Shown here: positions 51,519-61,671 of the stretch, in pieces
How the letters are laid out: every line of letters begins with the position of its first letter
Position numbering within the stretch: position 1 is the stretch's first letter
Origin: Formosa algae
Lineage (GTDB): Bacteria; Bacteroidota; Bacteroidia; Flavobacteriales; Flavobacteriaceae
Reading direction: 5' to 3'
DNA: 64,000 nucleotides
Assembly: GCF_001439665.1 (NCBI RefSeq)
Contig: NZ_LMAK01000082.1
Location: 1-64,000 of the forward strand
Notes under the pieces: generated by a model
Database searches by the model: none
Told to the model about the DNA's origin: nothing
What the model saw: only the letters and a program-made list of their open reading frames with translations
Translations under genes and position numbers: made by a program

Positions 51519-53066
51519 ATGGTTACAAGAAAAATATGCTATGGTTTTGCCATTTTAACTTTAACAGCTTTAAGCTGTAAAAACAAAAAAACAGAGGTTG
51601 TAGATTTGGATGCTACTCAAGTTGAAAATACTTCTGAAAAACCAAATATACTGTTCTTATTCACAGACGATCAAAGAGGAGGAACTATTGGTGCAATGGA
51701 TAAATATGAAGTGCAAACACCTAATATGGATCAAATTGTAGAACAAGGTACATCTTTTACAAATTCTTATATTCTAGGAGCTACAACGGCTGCAGTATGT
51801 TCACCAAGTAGAGCGATGTTAATGACTGGGCGTCATTATTTTAATATTGAGCCTAACGTGTATGCGCAATTCGCTTTTGATAAAGAAGATAAAGGGAAAA
51901 GTGATAAACTTACATTTCCAGAATATTTTAAATCAAACGGATATGAAACCTTTGCTACGGGAAAACAACACAATGGCGAAATCTGGTTAGAACGTGGTTT
52001 TAATACCATAAAATCTGCTTTTTTAGGCGGAATGACCAGACATTTTGGTACAAAGGTAAAAGATTATAATCCAGAAACGGGTTGGTCTGAATCTTATAAA
52101 GACGATGAAAAATTTAGTAGTGAAGTTTTTGCAGATGCAGCTGTGGGATATTTAGATGCGTATAAAGGCGACAAGCCGTTTTTAATGTATGTTGCTTTTA
52201 CAGCGCCGCACGATCCAAGAACAGCGCCTCAAGAATTTCACGATATGTATCCTGCAGAAAATATTGCGCTACCAGAGAATTATATGGCACAGCATCCGTT
52301 TGAAATTGCCGATGATCACATTAGAGATGAGATCTTGGCACCTTTTCCAAGAACAGAAGCTATAGTTCAAAAAGAAATTTCAGACTATTATGCTATGATT
52401 ACGGCTACAGATGTCCAAATAGGACGGATTTTAAAAGCACTAGAAGCTACCGGTAAAGCAGCTAATACCATTATAGTTTTAGCTGGAGATAACGGATTGG
52501 CTTTAGGGCAACATGGGTTATTAGGGAAGCAAAATGTTTACGAACATAGTGTAAGTGTTCCTTTAGTTTTTGTAGGTCCAAACATTCCTAAAAACAAAAA
52601 AACAGCAGCCTTGGCTTACTTACATGATGTTTTTCCAACACTTTGTGGATTAACAGGGCTAGATATTCCTGAATCTGTACAGACAGAAGATTTAACTCCT
52701 GTAATAGCGGGAGAAGCAGAAGAAGTTAGAACAAGTATGTTATATGCGTATAACTCTTGGCCAGGAGAAGATTATAAACCAAAGGTCAATAATCATGGAG
52801 GACACAGAGCAGTACGTAAGGGAGATTTTAAACTTATTGTAAGTTCTAAAAAAGACACCTATACCTATCAATTGTTTAATGTGAAAAATGATCCTTGGGA
52901 ATTGGTAAATCTAATTGAAGATGAAAATTATAACAATATAAAGGAAGACTTACTACTTGAACTTAATATGTTAATTAAAAATGCAGGCGATTCTGCCGAT
53001 TTATCTAAAAAAGAGTTTGGACTTTTTGATCATCCAGAGGACTTTAATTTTAAAAATAAAAACTAA
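51519..53066 (+). CDS. S1-family sulfatase, lipoprotein
   Basis: The 515-residue lipoprotein has lipobox TALSC. Motifs: FLFTDDQRGGTIGAMD, signature CSPSR (Cys94), ATGKQHNGEIWLERGF in place of the common GKWHLG, and LAGDNGLALGQHGLLGKQNVYEHS. It is distinct from the other sulfatases in both the GKxH region and the Ser second residue of its signature, and the LGQHGL...NVYEHS pattern recalls a different S1 subgroup. Its stop overlaps the next GH29 start by one base. Role: desulfation of a particular position on fucan-derived sugars, position not determinable. Confidence 0.9.
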   Translation: MVTRKICYGFAILTLTALSCKNKKTEVVDLDATQVENTSEKPNILFLFTDDQRGGTIGAMDKYEVQTPNMDQIVEQGTSFTNSYILGATTAAVCSPSRAMLMTGRHYFNIEPNVYAQFAFDKEDKGKSDKLTFPEYFKSNGYETFATGKQHNGEIWLERGFNTIKSAFLGGMTRHFGTKVKDYNPETGWSESYKDDEKFSSEVFADAAVGYLDAYKGDKPFLMYVAFTAPHDPRTAPQEFHDMYPAENIALPENYMAQHPFEIADDHIRDEILAPFPRTEAIVQKEISDYYAMITATDVQIGRILKALEATGKAANTIIVLAGDNGLALGQHGLLGKQNVYEHSVSVPLVFVGPNIPKNKKTAALAYLHDVFPTLCGLTGLDIPESVQTEDLTPVIAGEAEEVRTSMLYAYNSWPGEDYKPKVNNHGGHRAVRKGDFKLIVSSKKDTYTYQLFNVKNDPWELVNLIEDENYNNIKEDLLLELNMLIKNAGDSADLSKKEFGLFDHPEDFNFKNKN

Positions 53067-54697
53067 TGATTTTTAATGTTTCATTTAAAAACAACCTTCA
53101 GAAAACAGTAATTTACAAGCTGTTTTTTGTAGGTTTCCTATTGTTTTTAAATAGTCTTTCTGCTAATGCACAAGATAAAGAACCGACTTGGGATGAATTA
53201 GCGAATCAATACGAATGTCCAGAATGGTTTAGAGACGCTAAGTTTGGAATTTGGTTTCACTGGGGCCCACAAAGTGTGCCAGAACAAGGTGGTGGTTGGT
53301 ATGCACGTCACATGTATATGCAAGATGTTGGGCGACAAAAATTCGGAAAAATGGCTTATCCATATCATTTACAAACCTACGGTCATCCGTCGGAATTTGG
53401 ATTTAAAGATGTGATTAATGAGTGGAAAGCCGAGAATTTTGATGCACAAGCTTTAATCGATTTTTCAAAAGAAAATGGTGCAAAATACATTATGGCTTTA
53501 GCAAATCATCATGATCATTATGATTTGTTCGATTCCTCTTATCACCCTTGGAATTCAGTAAACGTAGGTCCTAAAAAAGATATTATAGGCGAGTTTGAAG
53601 CAGCGACGCGTAAAGCAGGTTTAAAATTTGGTGTTACAAGTCACGACGATCGGTTTTTAAATTGGTGGACTCCGGCTTTTGGAGCCGATAAAACAGGAGA
53701 AAAAGCTGGCATGCCTTACGATGGTCATTTAACTAAAGCCGACGGAAAAGGCTTATGGTGGGAAGGTTTAGATCCTAAAGATTTATATGGTCCTGCACCA
53801 GAAGATCGTACACCAGAAATTATTGAAGATATTAAGAAAAACTGGTTAAAGCGTCACATAGAGTTGGTTGATAAATACAAACCAGATGTATTATATAATG
53901 ATGGATTTAACTTTACATATGGTGAATATGGTAAAGAGGTTGCCCGCGAATTATATACTAACAGTTTAAAGGAAAATGGATCTATTGATGCTGTAATGCT
54001 TTTAAAAAGAAAAGCTAAAGGAACCGTTAACGAAGTAGAATCTGGTGGAAGTAATACATTAAGAGCATACCCTTGGCAATCAGAAATTACTTTTACAGAT
54101 TGGTTTTATAAAAAAGATCGTCATTTAACGCATAATGCACGTACCATTTTAGAAATGCTGATTGAAGCGGTCAGTAAAAATGGAAATTTATTATTGAGTA
54201 TGGAATTAAATCATGACGGAACCATTCCTCACGAAATTAAAAAGAGTGTGAAAATTGTTGGAGATTGGCTTAAGGTTAATGGAGAAGCCATTTACGATAC
54301 ACGTCCGTGGACTGTGTATGGAGATGGAAAAAGTGTAAGAGGCGAGGCTACAGAAACAGTAGAAGGCGAATTAAGAAACGCAACAGATTCACAAAAACAT
54401 GGCGAACATTTCAATCAGCGTACTACAGCAACTCCTGCTTTTTCTCATGACGAAGTGCGTTACACTACAAAAGGAGACGATTTTTATATAATTGTCATGA
54501 ATCCGAAAGGAGGGGAGTTTCTTATACCGTCTTTTGCAAAAAAGAAAGAGTCTAATCCTGGTGTCTTAAAAGAATTAACACAAATATACGATGGGAGAAC
54601 CCTATCGTTTAAACAAACAAATAAAGGACTACTTATTAATATGCCAGCAGTAAATGGCGATAGTTATCCTGTGGTTTTAAAAGCCAATTTTAAGTAA
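53066..54697 (+). CDS. GH29 alpha-L-fucosidase (divergent clade)
   Basis: The 543-residue product has a long n-region and signal ending SANAQ. The catalytic domain begins CPEWFRDAKFGIWFHWGPQSVPEQGGGWYAR (written here only as the motif FGIWFHWGPQ), continues with ALANHHDHYDLFDSS, FGVTSHDDRFLNWW and the nucleophile motif DVLYNDGF (D279). Differences from the other three GH29 copies, such as YND instead of WFD and NHHDHYD instead of KHHDGF, place it in a separate subgroup, so it may prefer another linkage or sulfated fucose. A beta-sandwich forms the last ~110 residues. The ATG at 53066 lies within the sulfatase stop (TAATG). Confidence 0.9.
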   Translation: MIFNVSFKNNLQKTVIYKLFFVGFLLFLNSLSANAQDKEPTWDELANQYECPEWFRDAKFGIWFHWGPQSVPEQGGGWYARHMYMQDVGRQKFGKMAYPYHLQTYGHPSEFGFKDVINEWKAENFDAQALIDFSKENGAKYIMALANHHDHYDLFDSSYHPWNSVNVGPKKDIIGEFEAATRKAGLKFGVTSHDDRFLNWWTPAFGADKTGEKAGMPYDGHLTKADGKGLWWEGLDPKDLYGPAPEDRTPEIIEDIKKNWLKRHIELVDKYKPDVLYNDGFNFTYGEYGKEVARELYTNSLKENGSIDAVMLLKRKAKGTVNEVESGGSNTLRAYPWQSEITFTDWFYKKDRHLTHNARTILEMLIEAVSKNGNLLLSMELNHDGTIPHEIKKSVKIVGDWLKVNGEAIYDTRPWTVYGDGKSVRGEATETVEGELRNATDSQKHGEHFNQRTTATPAFSHDEVRYTTKGDDFYIIVMNPKGGEFLIPSFAKKKESNPGVLKELTQIYDGRTLSFKQTNKGLLINMPAVNGDSYPVVLKANFK

Positions 54698-54705
54698 GAG
54701 ATAAT

Positions 54706-56106
54706 ATGAAAAAATTAGTGTATTCAGTATTCATCTTTTTAACAATATCGTTATCGGTTGCAGCTCAAAGCAAAGCAAAAGTACATTATGTTAAGCTTGT
54801 TGAAGGAACAGACATTGCTCCTAATCCAATAGAACACATAGACGGAACATCTGAAGGTAAAGGGATTTCTGTACGTATTTATCCAGATATTTCATTTCAA
54901 ACCATTACAGGAATAGGTGGTGCTTTCAACGAAATAGGAGGAGAAGCTTTAATGACGTTAAGCGAAGATCAGCAAAACGAGGTTATGAAAAATTTATTCG
55001 ATGTTAGTGGTGCAAATTTTACAGTTTGTAGAACGGCAATCGGAGCAAGTGATTTCGGAATTGATGCTTACAGTTATAGCGAAGTACCAAACGATTTTAA
55101 AATGAAAAAATTTTCTATAGAACGAGAACGTAAAAGCGTTATTCCTTATATAAAAATGGCTTACAAATACAATCCAGATATGGAATTGTTCGCGTCACCT
55201 TGGAGTCCTCCAGGTTGGATGAAAGAATCTGGATTAATGGATAGAGGTGAAGAGTTTCCAGAAAAAAATGTACTGAAAGACGATCCTAAAATTTACAAAG
55301 CCTATGCGTTATATTTTTCAAAATATGTTGAAGCTTATAAAAAAGAAGGGATAACAGTAGATAAAATCGTGATTCAAAACGAACAAGATGTTTCAACTAA
55401 ATATCCATCTTGTCATATGCCAGCAGAACAAATGGGCGATTTTGTAATTAACTATCTACGTCCGCAATTCGAAAAAGACAACACTTCAGCCGAAATTTGG
55501 GCAGGTTCTTTCCGTACGGCAAAACGTCTTGATGGCTTAGAATATGTAAGTAATACCAGTTGGAGAGAAGCTGTTGATGGTATTGGTGTACAATATATGA
55601 ATGCCAGACAAGTAGAAAATATGCAAGCGATTTATCCGGATATAAAATTTTTACACACAGAAGGAAATTGCTATGGTGGTAAAAACAGTGTGGATCAAGC
55701 CTTTTCTAGATTTAATGAAGTGGCGGCATTTATTAATCATGGTGTGCCTAATTTTTGCTATTGGAACATGATTTTAAATGAAGATTCTGCAAGTGGTTGG
55801 GATTGGAAACAAAACAGCTTAATTAAAATTGATAGACAAAGTAAAACTGTAACTTATAATCCAGATTATGCAGCTATGGCACTTTTCGGACGTTTTATGA
55901 AACCAGGTATGAAGCGTGTAGCTTCGGCTTCTTGGTATGGAGATACCATTACACTTGCCGATGACAATAATGTATACCTATTTCTAAAGAACGATTCAGA
56001 CGCTGTTAAGACGTTCGATATTTGGTTGAAAGATGATCATGCGCAAGTAGTCGATATTCCTGCAAATACCATTTCAGTAGTCGAAGTGAATTATAAAAAT
56101 AATTAA
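54706..56106 (+). CDS. GH30 beta-glycosidase
   Basis: The 466-residue product has signal ending SVAAQ. GH30 layout: an N-terminal strand of the side beta-domain, ITGIGGAFNEIGGEAL, RTAIGASDFG, SPWSPPGWMKESG, acid/base IQNEQD (E226) and nucleophile LHTEGNCYGG (E319); the C-terminal residues return to the beta-domain (VVDIPANTISVVEV). GH30 members include beta-glucosidases, beta-xylosidases, beta-fucosidases and beta-1,6-glucanases. Together with the GH3 directly downstream (14 bases) it suggests breakdown of a beta-linked glucose/xylose/galactose side chain or a co-occurring brown-algal glucan. Confidence 0.9.
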   Translation: MKKLVYSVFIFLTISLSVAAQSKAKVHYVKLVEGTDIAPNPIEHIDGTSEGKGISVRIYPDISFQTITGIGGAFNEIGGEALMTLSEDQQNEVMKNLFDVSGANFTVCRTAIGASDFGIDAYSYSEVPNDFKMKKFSIERERKSVIPYIKMAYKYNPDMELFASPWSPPGWMKESGLMDRGEEFPEKNVLKDDPKIYKAYALYFSKYVEAYKKEGITVDKIVIQNEQDVSTKYPSCHMPAEQMGDFVINYLRPQFEKDNTSAEIWAGSFRTAKRLDGLEYVSNTSWREAVDGIGVQYMNARQVENMQAIYPDIKFLHTEGNCYGGKNSVDQAFSRFNEVAAFINHGVPNFCYWNMILNEDSASGWDWKQNSLIKIDRQSKTVTYNPDYAAMALFGRFMKPGMKRVASASWYGDTITLADDNNVYLFLKNDSDAVKTFDIWLKDDHAQVVDIPANTISVVEVNYKNN

Positions 56107-56120
56107 TAGTAGTTTTTAAA

Positions 56121-58709
56121 ATGAAAACATCAAAAGTTGCCATACTCCTTTTTTTAGCTTTAGTTGGCCTAACAAGTAAAGCACAGGAAAATCTTCCGTA
56201 TTTAGATCCATCATTATCTTTTGATGAACGTGTAGATGATTTAGTGTCTAGAATGACTCTAGAGGAAAAAGTAGGACAAATGATGAATGATGCGCCTGCA
56301 ATTCCTAGACTTAACATTCCCGCACATGAATATTGGAACGAATGTTTACATGGTGTAGCCAGGGCAGGAAAAGCGACGGTATTTCCTCAGGCTATTGGTT
56401 TAGCAGCGACTTTTGACACCGATTTAATTTTTAATGATGCTGTAGTGATTTCAGACGAAGCGAGAGCAAAACATCATGAAGCTTTACGAAATGATTCTTT
56501 TGAAAGATATGAAGGACTGACGTATTGGACACCAAATGTGAATATTTTTCGTGATCCACGTTGGGGTCGCGGACAAGAAACATATGGTGAAGATCCGTAT
56601 TTAACTTCTAGAATGGGTGTGAGTTTTGTAAAAGGAATGCAAGGTGACGATGATAAATATTTAAAACTTGTAGCAACCCCTAAGCATTTTGCTGTACATA
56701 GTGGACCAGAACCAGAACGTCATTTTTTTGATGCTACAAGTACTGAACGTGATTTATACGATACTTATTTACCCGCTTTTGAAGCTACGGTAGTCGAAGG
56801 AAAAGCCTATTCTGTAATGGCGGCTTATAACAGATATATGGGAGAGCCATGTTGTGCAAGTCATCTGTTGTTAGAAGAAATTCTACGTAAAGATTGGGGG
56901 TTTGAAGGCTATGTCGTGTCAGATTGTAATGCGATTAGAGATATTCACGATTATCATAATTATGTTGATTCTAAAGAAGAAGCTGCCGCAGTTGCCGTTT
57001 TAGCTGGAACCGATTTAAACTGTGGTACACGTTACGAATATTTAATTAATGGCGTGGCCATTGGTACTATTAAAGAATCAGAAATTGATATGTCTTTAAA
57101 ACGCATATTAAAAGCGCGTTTTAAATTAGGAATGTTTGATCCTGCCGATATGGTACCATATTCTAACATACCTATGAATGTGGTAAGCTCAGATTCGCAT
57201 AGAGCTTTAGCCTTAGAAACGGCACAAAAATCTATGGTATTATTAAAGAATGAAAATAAAACGTTACCACTTAAAAAAGATTTAAAATCTATTGCTATAG
57301 TTGGTCCAAACGCTAACGATTTAGAAGTGCTTTTAGGAAACTATAACGGATTTCCATCGCAATATTTTACACCTTTAGATGGTATAAAAAATAAAGTATC
57401 TAAGAAAACAAAGATTTATTATGAGGCTGGTACCGAATTAATTTCTAAAGCACCAACCATGTCTTTAATTCCAACAGAAGTTCTAAGTTTTGGAAAAGAA
57501 CACGGTTTACAAGCAAAGTATTTTAATACTCACGATTTTACAGGTACACCAATAGCTACAAGGGTAGAAGATGTTATTAATTCTAATTGGAATTTAAATC
57601 CTGTTAATGGATTAAACGAAGCTAAATTTGGGGTAGAATATACAGGAACACTTCAGGTTGACGTGAGTGGTATGTACGATTTAGGACTTCAAAGCAGTAG
57701 AGGCTATACTTTAGCTATAGACGGTAAGGTGATTGTAGATAATACAAAAGATTTAAAACGCAGAGTTGTAAAAGAAACTATCGCTTTAGAAAAAGGAAAA
57801 GCGTATGCTGTTAAAATCCAGTATATGCATGAAGGTTATCCTGCCAAATTAAAATTTATGTGGGCATCACCAGATAAAACATCTTTTGAAAAAGCTATTG
57901 ACTTGGCTAAAAAATCAGAAGTCGTTGTTTTTGTCGGAGGAATATCTCCAGGTGTAGAAGGCGAACAAATGCCTGTAAACGCTCAAGGTTTTGATGGCGG
58001 AGATAAAACCGATATCGAATTACCAGAAGTACAAAAAGAATTATTAAAAGCATTACATGCTACAGGAACACCAGTCGTATTAGTCTTATTAAACGGAAGT
58101 GCTTTAGCTGTAAATTGGGAAAATGATAATTTACCAGCGATATTAGAAGCGTGGTATCCTGGAGAACTAGGCGGGACGGCTATCGCAGATGTTTTGTTTG
58201 GAGATTATAATCCGTCAGGACGATTACCAGTGACGTTTTATACTTCGACTAAAGAATTATCTCCTTTTGTAAACTATAGTATGAAAGGGCGTACATACAG
58301 ATATTATAATGGCAAAGCACTATATCCTTTTGGATATGGTTTAAGTTATACAGACTTTACTTATAATAACCTGAAGTTATCTGAAAACAAAATAAACACA
58401 ACCGGGACTACAACAGTATCTGTTAAGGTGACTAATGTGGGCAAACGTGAAGGAGAAGAAGTTGTTCAATTATATGTTAAAGACGTAGAAAGTACTGTAA
58501 AACGACCTTTAAAAAGTTTAAGAGGTATTAAAAGAATAACTCTAAAACCTGGAAAATCTACAACTGTAACCTTTGAAATTACTGCAGAAGATTTAGAGTT
58601 TTTTGATACTAAACTTAGAAAGAAAGTGGTTGAGCCTGGACAATTTAAAATAGGAATAGGACCAGCTTCTAACAAGTTTGAAACTGTAACACTAAACGTG
58701 ACAAAATAA
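56121..58709 (+). CDS. GH3 beta-glycosidase with inserted PA14 domain
   Basis: The 862-residue product has signal ending TSKAQ. Domain order: GH3 barrel (~25-330) with MTLEEKVGQMM, WGRGQETYGEDPYL, KHFAVHSGPE and nucleophile D268 in VVSDCNAI; alpha/beta-sandwich start (~360-450); PA14 insertion (~460-586: LQAKYFNTHDFTG to LKFMWASPD); sandwich resumption with GGISPGVEGEQMPV; fibronectin-III-like C-terminus (~740-862; VKVTNVGKREGEEVVQLYV). This matches beta-glucosidase/beta-xylosidase-type GH3 enzymes with a substrate-shaping PA14. The EGLTYWTPNVN segment suggests a xylosidase-like or glucosidase-like group. It follows GH30 by 14 bases. Confidence 0.92.
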   Translation: MKTSKVAILLFLALVGLTSKAQENLPYLDPSLSFDERVDDLVSRMTLEEKVGQMMNDAPAIPRLNIPAHEYWNECLHGVARAGKATVFPQAIGLAATFDTDLIFNDAVVISDEARAKHHEALRNDSFERYEGLTYWTPNVNIFRDPRWGRGQETYGEDPYLTSRMGVSFVKGMQGDDDKYLKLVATPKHFAVHSGPEPERHFFDATSTERDLYDTYLPAFEATVVEGKAYSVMAAYNRYMGEPCCASHLLLEEILRKDWGFEGYVVSDCNAIRDIHDYHNYVDSKEEAAAVAVLAGTDLNCGTRYEYLINGVAIGTIKESEIDMSLKRILKARFKLGMFDPADMVPYSNIPMNVVSSDSHRALALETAQKSMVLLKNENKTLPLKKDLKSIAIVGPNANDLEVLLGNYNGFPSQYFTPLDGIKNKVSKKTKIYYEAGTELISKAPTMSLIPTEVLSFGKEHGLQAKYFNTHDFTGTPIATRVEDVINSNWNLNPVNGLNEAKFGVEYTGTLQVDVSGMYDLGLQSSRGYTLAIDGKVIVDNTKDLKRRVVKETIALEKGKAYAVKIQYMHEGYPAKLKFMWASPDKTSFEKAIDLAKKSEVVVFVGGISPGVEGEQMPVNAQGFDGGDKTDIELPEVQKELLKALHATGTPVVLVLLNGSALAVNWENDNLPAILEAWYPGELGGTAIADVLFGDYNPSGRLPVTFYTSTKELSPFVNYSMKGRTYRYYNGKALYPFGYGLSYTDFTYNNLKLSENKINTTGTTTVSVKVTNVGKREGEEVVQLYVKDVESTVKRPLKSLRGIKRITLKPGKSTTVTFEITAEDLEFFDTKLRKKVVEPGQFKIGIGPASNKFETVTLNVTK

Positions 58710-58720
58710 ATAATTTTAAA

Positions 58721-60304
58721 ATGAAAAATGTATTTAAAATAGGAGCATTACTTTTTGTTGCTATGGCAACGTTAACTAATTGCAAAGATAAACCTAAGGT
58801 GACTACAGTTCCAAAAGCAGAGGAAAAAACAGAGCGACCTAATATTTTATTTATTATGTCTGATGATCATACGGCTCAAGCTTGGGGAATTTATGGTGGT
58901 ATTTTAGAAGATTATGTACATACACCTAACATTTCACGTTTAGCAGATGAAGGGGCAGTTTTAGAAAATTGCTTAGTTTCAAATTCAATTTGTACACCTA
59001 GTAGAGCGACTATTTTAACTGGACAATACAGCCATAAAAACGGAGTTAAAATTCTAGATGCAGGGCTGTCTCCAGAATATAATAATATTGCTAAAGAAAT
59101 GCAAAAAGGCGGATATCAAACGTCTATAATCGGGAAGTGGCACTTAAAACAAGAACCTGCTGGTTTCGATCATTATGCTGTGCTTCCAGGTCAAGGTGAA
59201 TACCATAATCCTATTATAAAAACAGCCGATAATTGGAAAGATTATTACGAAGGAGGTAAGCAATACCAAGGTTATAGTACAGATATTATTGCAGATATGA
59301 CTATCGATTGGATAGAAAATCGCGACACAGAGAAACCATTTTTAGCGATGTGTCATTTTAAAGCCACGCACGAACCTTACGATTATCCGGAACGCTTTGC
59401 AGATTTGTATAAAGATCAGGAAATTCCTGCACCGGAATCGTTTTACGATAGTAGTGCATCTACAACGGGGCGCTCGTTCTTAGGGCAATCTATGGATAAT
59501 CTAAAACAACGTTATTTAGACGCAACTGCGCATCCAGAATTACGTAAAGATTTTATGAATTACCCAGGTTTACCGTTTTCTGTAGACGGTTTAACAAATG
59601 AAGAAGCGAGATACAAAACGTATCAGAAAATGATAAAAGATTTTATGCGTTCTGGAGCCGGTGTCGACGATAATATTGGAAAACTTTTAGAGTATTTAGA
59701 AACTTCAGGACTTGCAGAAAATACTGTCGTTATTTACACTGCAGATCAAGGGTATTTTCTTGGAGAACACGGTTGGTTTGATAAGCGTTTAATTTTTGAA
59801 GAATCCATTCATATGCCATTTGTTATTCGTTATCCTAAAGAAATAATTGCTGGCTCAAGAAATAAAGATCTTATTGAAAATGTAGATTTTTCAGCCTTAT
59901 TCGCCGATTATGCAGGAATAGATTATCCAGAAGATATGCAAGGTCGTAGTTTTCGTGAAAATTTAAAAGGAAACACACCAAGCGATTGGAGAACGTATGG
60001 TTACTACAGGTATTGGGATCATTCTAAAGACAGACCTGGGCATTTCGGAATTAGAGGACAACGTTATAAATTGGCTTTTTTCTACGGAAATGGATTTGAA
60101 GGTGCTGCTCAAGATCAGTTCTGGGATTTTTACGATTTAGAAGCAGATCCGAAAGAATTACATAATGCTTACAACGATCCGAAATACAAAGACATTATCG
60201 CAGAGATGAAGGTCGAGATTTTAAACAAGAAGAAAGCCTTGGGAGATACCGATTTAGACAATCCGGAAATATTAGAAATTATTGAAAAACATTGGAACGA
60301 TTAA
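58721..60304 (+). CDS. S1-family sulfatase, lipoprotein (GlcNAc-6-sulfatase-like group)
   Basis: The 527-residue lipoprotein has lipobox TLTNC. Motifs: FIMSDDHTAQAWGIYGG, signature CTPSR (Cys91), IGKWHLKQEPAGFDHY and TADQGYFLGEHGWFDKRLIFEESIHMP. It is the nearest relative in the window of the sulfatase at 48848, sharing the DQG-LGEHGWFDKR pattern. Two related copies flank the GH29/GH30/GH3 set, suggesting sulfate removal at different positions or stages. It starts 11 bases after the GH3 stop. Substrate inferred only from context. Confidence 0.9.
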   Translation: MKNVFKIGALLFVAMATLTNCKDKPKVTTVPKAEEKTERPNILFIMSDDHTAQAWGIYGGILEDYVHTPNISRLADEGAVLENCLVSNSICTPSRATILTGQYSHKNGVKILDAGLSPEYNNIAKEMQKGGYQTSIIGKWHLKQEPAGFDHYAVLPGQGEYHNPIIKTADNWKDYYEGGKQYQGYSTDIIADMTIDWIENRDTEKPFLAMCHFKATHEPYDYPERFADLYKDQEIPAPESFYDSSASTTGRSFLGQSMDNLKQRYLDATAHPELRKDFMNYPGLPFSVDGLTNEEARYKTYQKMIKDFMRSGAGVDDNIGKLLEYLETSGLAENTVVIYTADQGYFLGEHGWFDKRLIFEESIHMPFVIRYPKEIIAGSRNKDLIENVDFSALFADYAGIDYPEDMQGRSFRENLKGNTPSDWRTYGYYRYWDHSKDRPGHFGIRGQRYKLAFFYGNGFEGAAQDQFWDFYDLEADPKELHNAYNDPKYKDIIAEMKVEILNKKKALGDTDLDNPEILEIIEKHWND

Positions 60305-60334
60305 TAAAAACAATAAAGTGATTAACGCCTTAAT

Positions 60335-61669
60335 ATGATTATAAAATCCAATATACGCCTGTTTATCTTGTTCTTTTTAAGCCTTACGACTTTTAATAGT
60401 CTTGCTCAAAAAGAAAACAAACCCAATATCATTATCATTATGGCAGATGATATGGGGTATGGCGATTTATCATGTTATGGAAGTACGTTTATCATTACGC
60501 CCAACTTAGATCAAATGGCGGCAGAAGGAATTAAATTTACAGATTTCCATGCCAACGGTCCAGTTTGTAGTCCGACAAGAGCAGCCTTATTAACCGGGAA
60601 ATATCAACAACGCGTTGGTATCGATGGTGTAGTTACCGCAAAACACGATCGCGATAAAGGTTTAGCTCCAAGTGAACACACATTTGCAGAAGCTATAAAA
60701 TCTGCGGGCTATGTTACCGGCATGTTTGGTAAATGGCATGTGGGGTATAAAACGGAATTTAATCCTATTAATCAAGGATTCGATGAATATATTGGTTATG
60801 TATCTGGTAATGTAGATTATCATTCTCATATTGATCAACAAGGTTATGAAGATTGGTGGAACGGAGATACAAAGCAAAATGAAAAGGGGTATTCTACAGA
60901 TTTAATCACAAAACATTCAGTAGATTTTATAAAGCGCCATAAAGATGAACCGTTTTTGTTATACATTCCGCATGAAGCACCGCACGGTCCCTTTCAAGGT
61001 AGAACTTCAGAAGCCGAGCGTTATGTAGGCTGGAAAAAAGGAGCCAAACAAAAAAATAAAATGTCTGAAGACCAACTGAACACCATATATAAAGAAATGG
61101 TTGAAGTCATGGATGAAGGCGTTGGTGAAGTATTGGCTACTTTAAAAGCGTTAAACTTAGACAAAAATACTTTGGTATTCTTTTGTTCAGACAATGGTGC
61201 CTCTAGTAAAGTAGGTAGTAATGGCGATTTAAGAGGCTATAAATCTACGCTATGGGAAGGCGGACATCGCGTCTCTGCAATGGCTTGGTATCCAGATACG
61301 ATTAAACCCAATCAAGTGAATAGTGAAACCATTTTAACGATGGATCTATTTCCAACCATTATAGATTTTGTGGGTGCTAAGCAACCCAAACATTTAGATG
61401 GAATAAGTTTAAAAGATAATTTACTTCAAGGTAAAGCTTTACCTGAAAGAGATGTGTTTTGGGGTTATGTTGGTAGAAAAGCCATTCGTCAAGGCGACTG
61501 GAAACTCATCTTGAATAAAAAAGAAGGCCAACCGTTATTATTTAACTTAAAAGAAGATATTTCAGAAACGCATAATGTAGCTGGAGCGCATCCAGAATTA
61601 GTCTCAACCATGCTTAAAAAATTAGAAGCTTGGGGAGAAGATGTTTATGTAACGTCAAATAAAAAATAA
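60335..61669 (+). CDS. S1-family sulfatase (compact)
   Basis: The 444-residue product, the shortest sulfatase here, has a signal ending NSLAQ. Motifs: IMADDMGYGDLSCYGS, signature CSPTR (Cys78), FGKWHVGYKTEFNPINQGFDEY and FCSDNGASSKVGSNGDLRG. The MADDMGYGDLSCYGS pattern is that of classical arylsulfatase-A-like enzymes. A 30-base gap separates it from the preceding sulfatase, and the next gene begins 2 bases after its stop, so translation is probably linked. Predicted exported enzyme acting on sulfated algal sugars. Confidence 0.91.
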   Translation: MIIKSNIRLFILFFLSLTTFNSLAQKENKPNIIIIMADDMGYGDLSCYGSTFIITPNLDQMAAEGIKFTDFHANGPVCSPTRAALLTGKYQQRVGIDGVVTAKHDRDKGLAPSEHTFAEAIKSAGYVTGMFGKWHVGYKTEFNPINQGFDEYIGYVSGNVDYHSHIDQQGYEDWWNGDTKQNEKGYSTDLITKHSVDFIKRHKDEPFLLYIPHEAPHGPFQGRTSEAERYVGWKKGAKQKNKMSEDQLNTIYKEMVEVMDEGVGEVLATLKALNLDKNTLVFFCSDNGASSKVGSNGDLRGYKSTLWEGGHRVSAMAWYPDTIKPNQVNSETILTMDLFPTIIDFVGAKQPKHLDGISLKDNLLQGKALPERDVFWGYVGRKAIRQGDWKLILNKKEGQPLLFNLKEDISETHNVAGAHPELVSTMLKKLEAWGEDVYVTSNKK

Positions 61670-61671
61670 GT

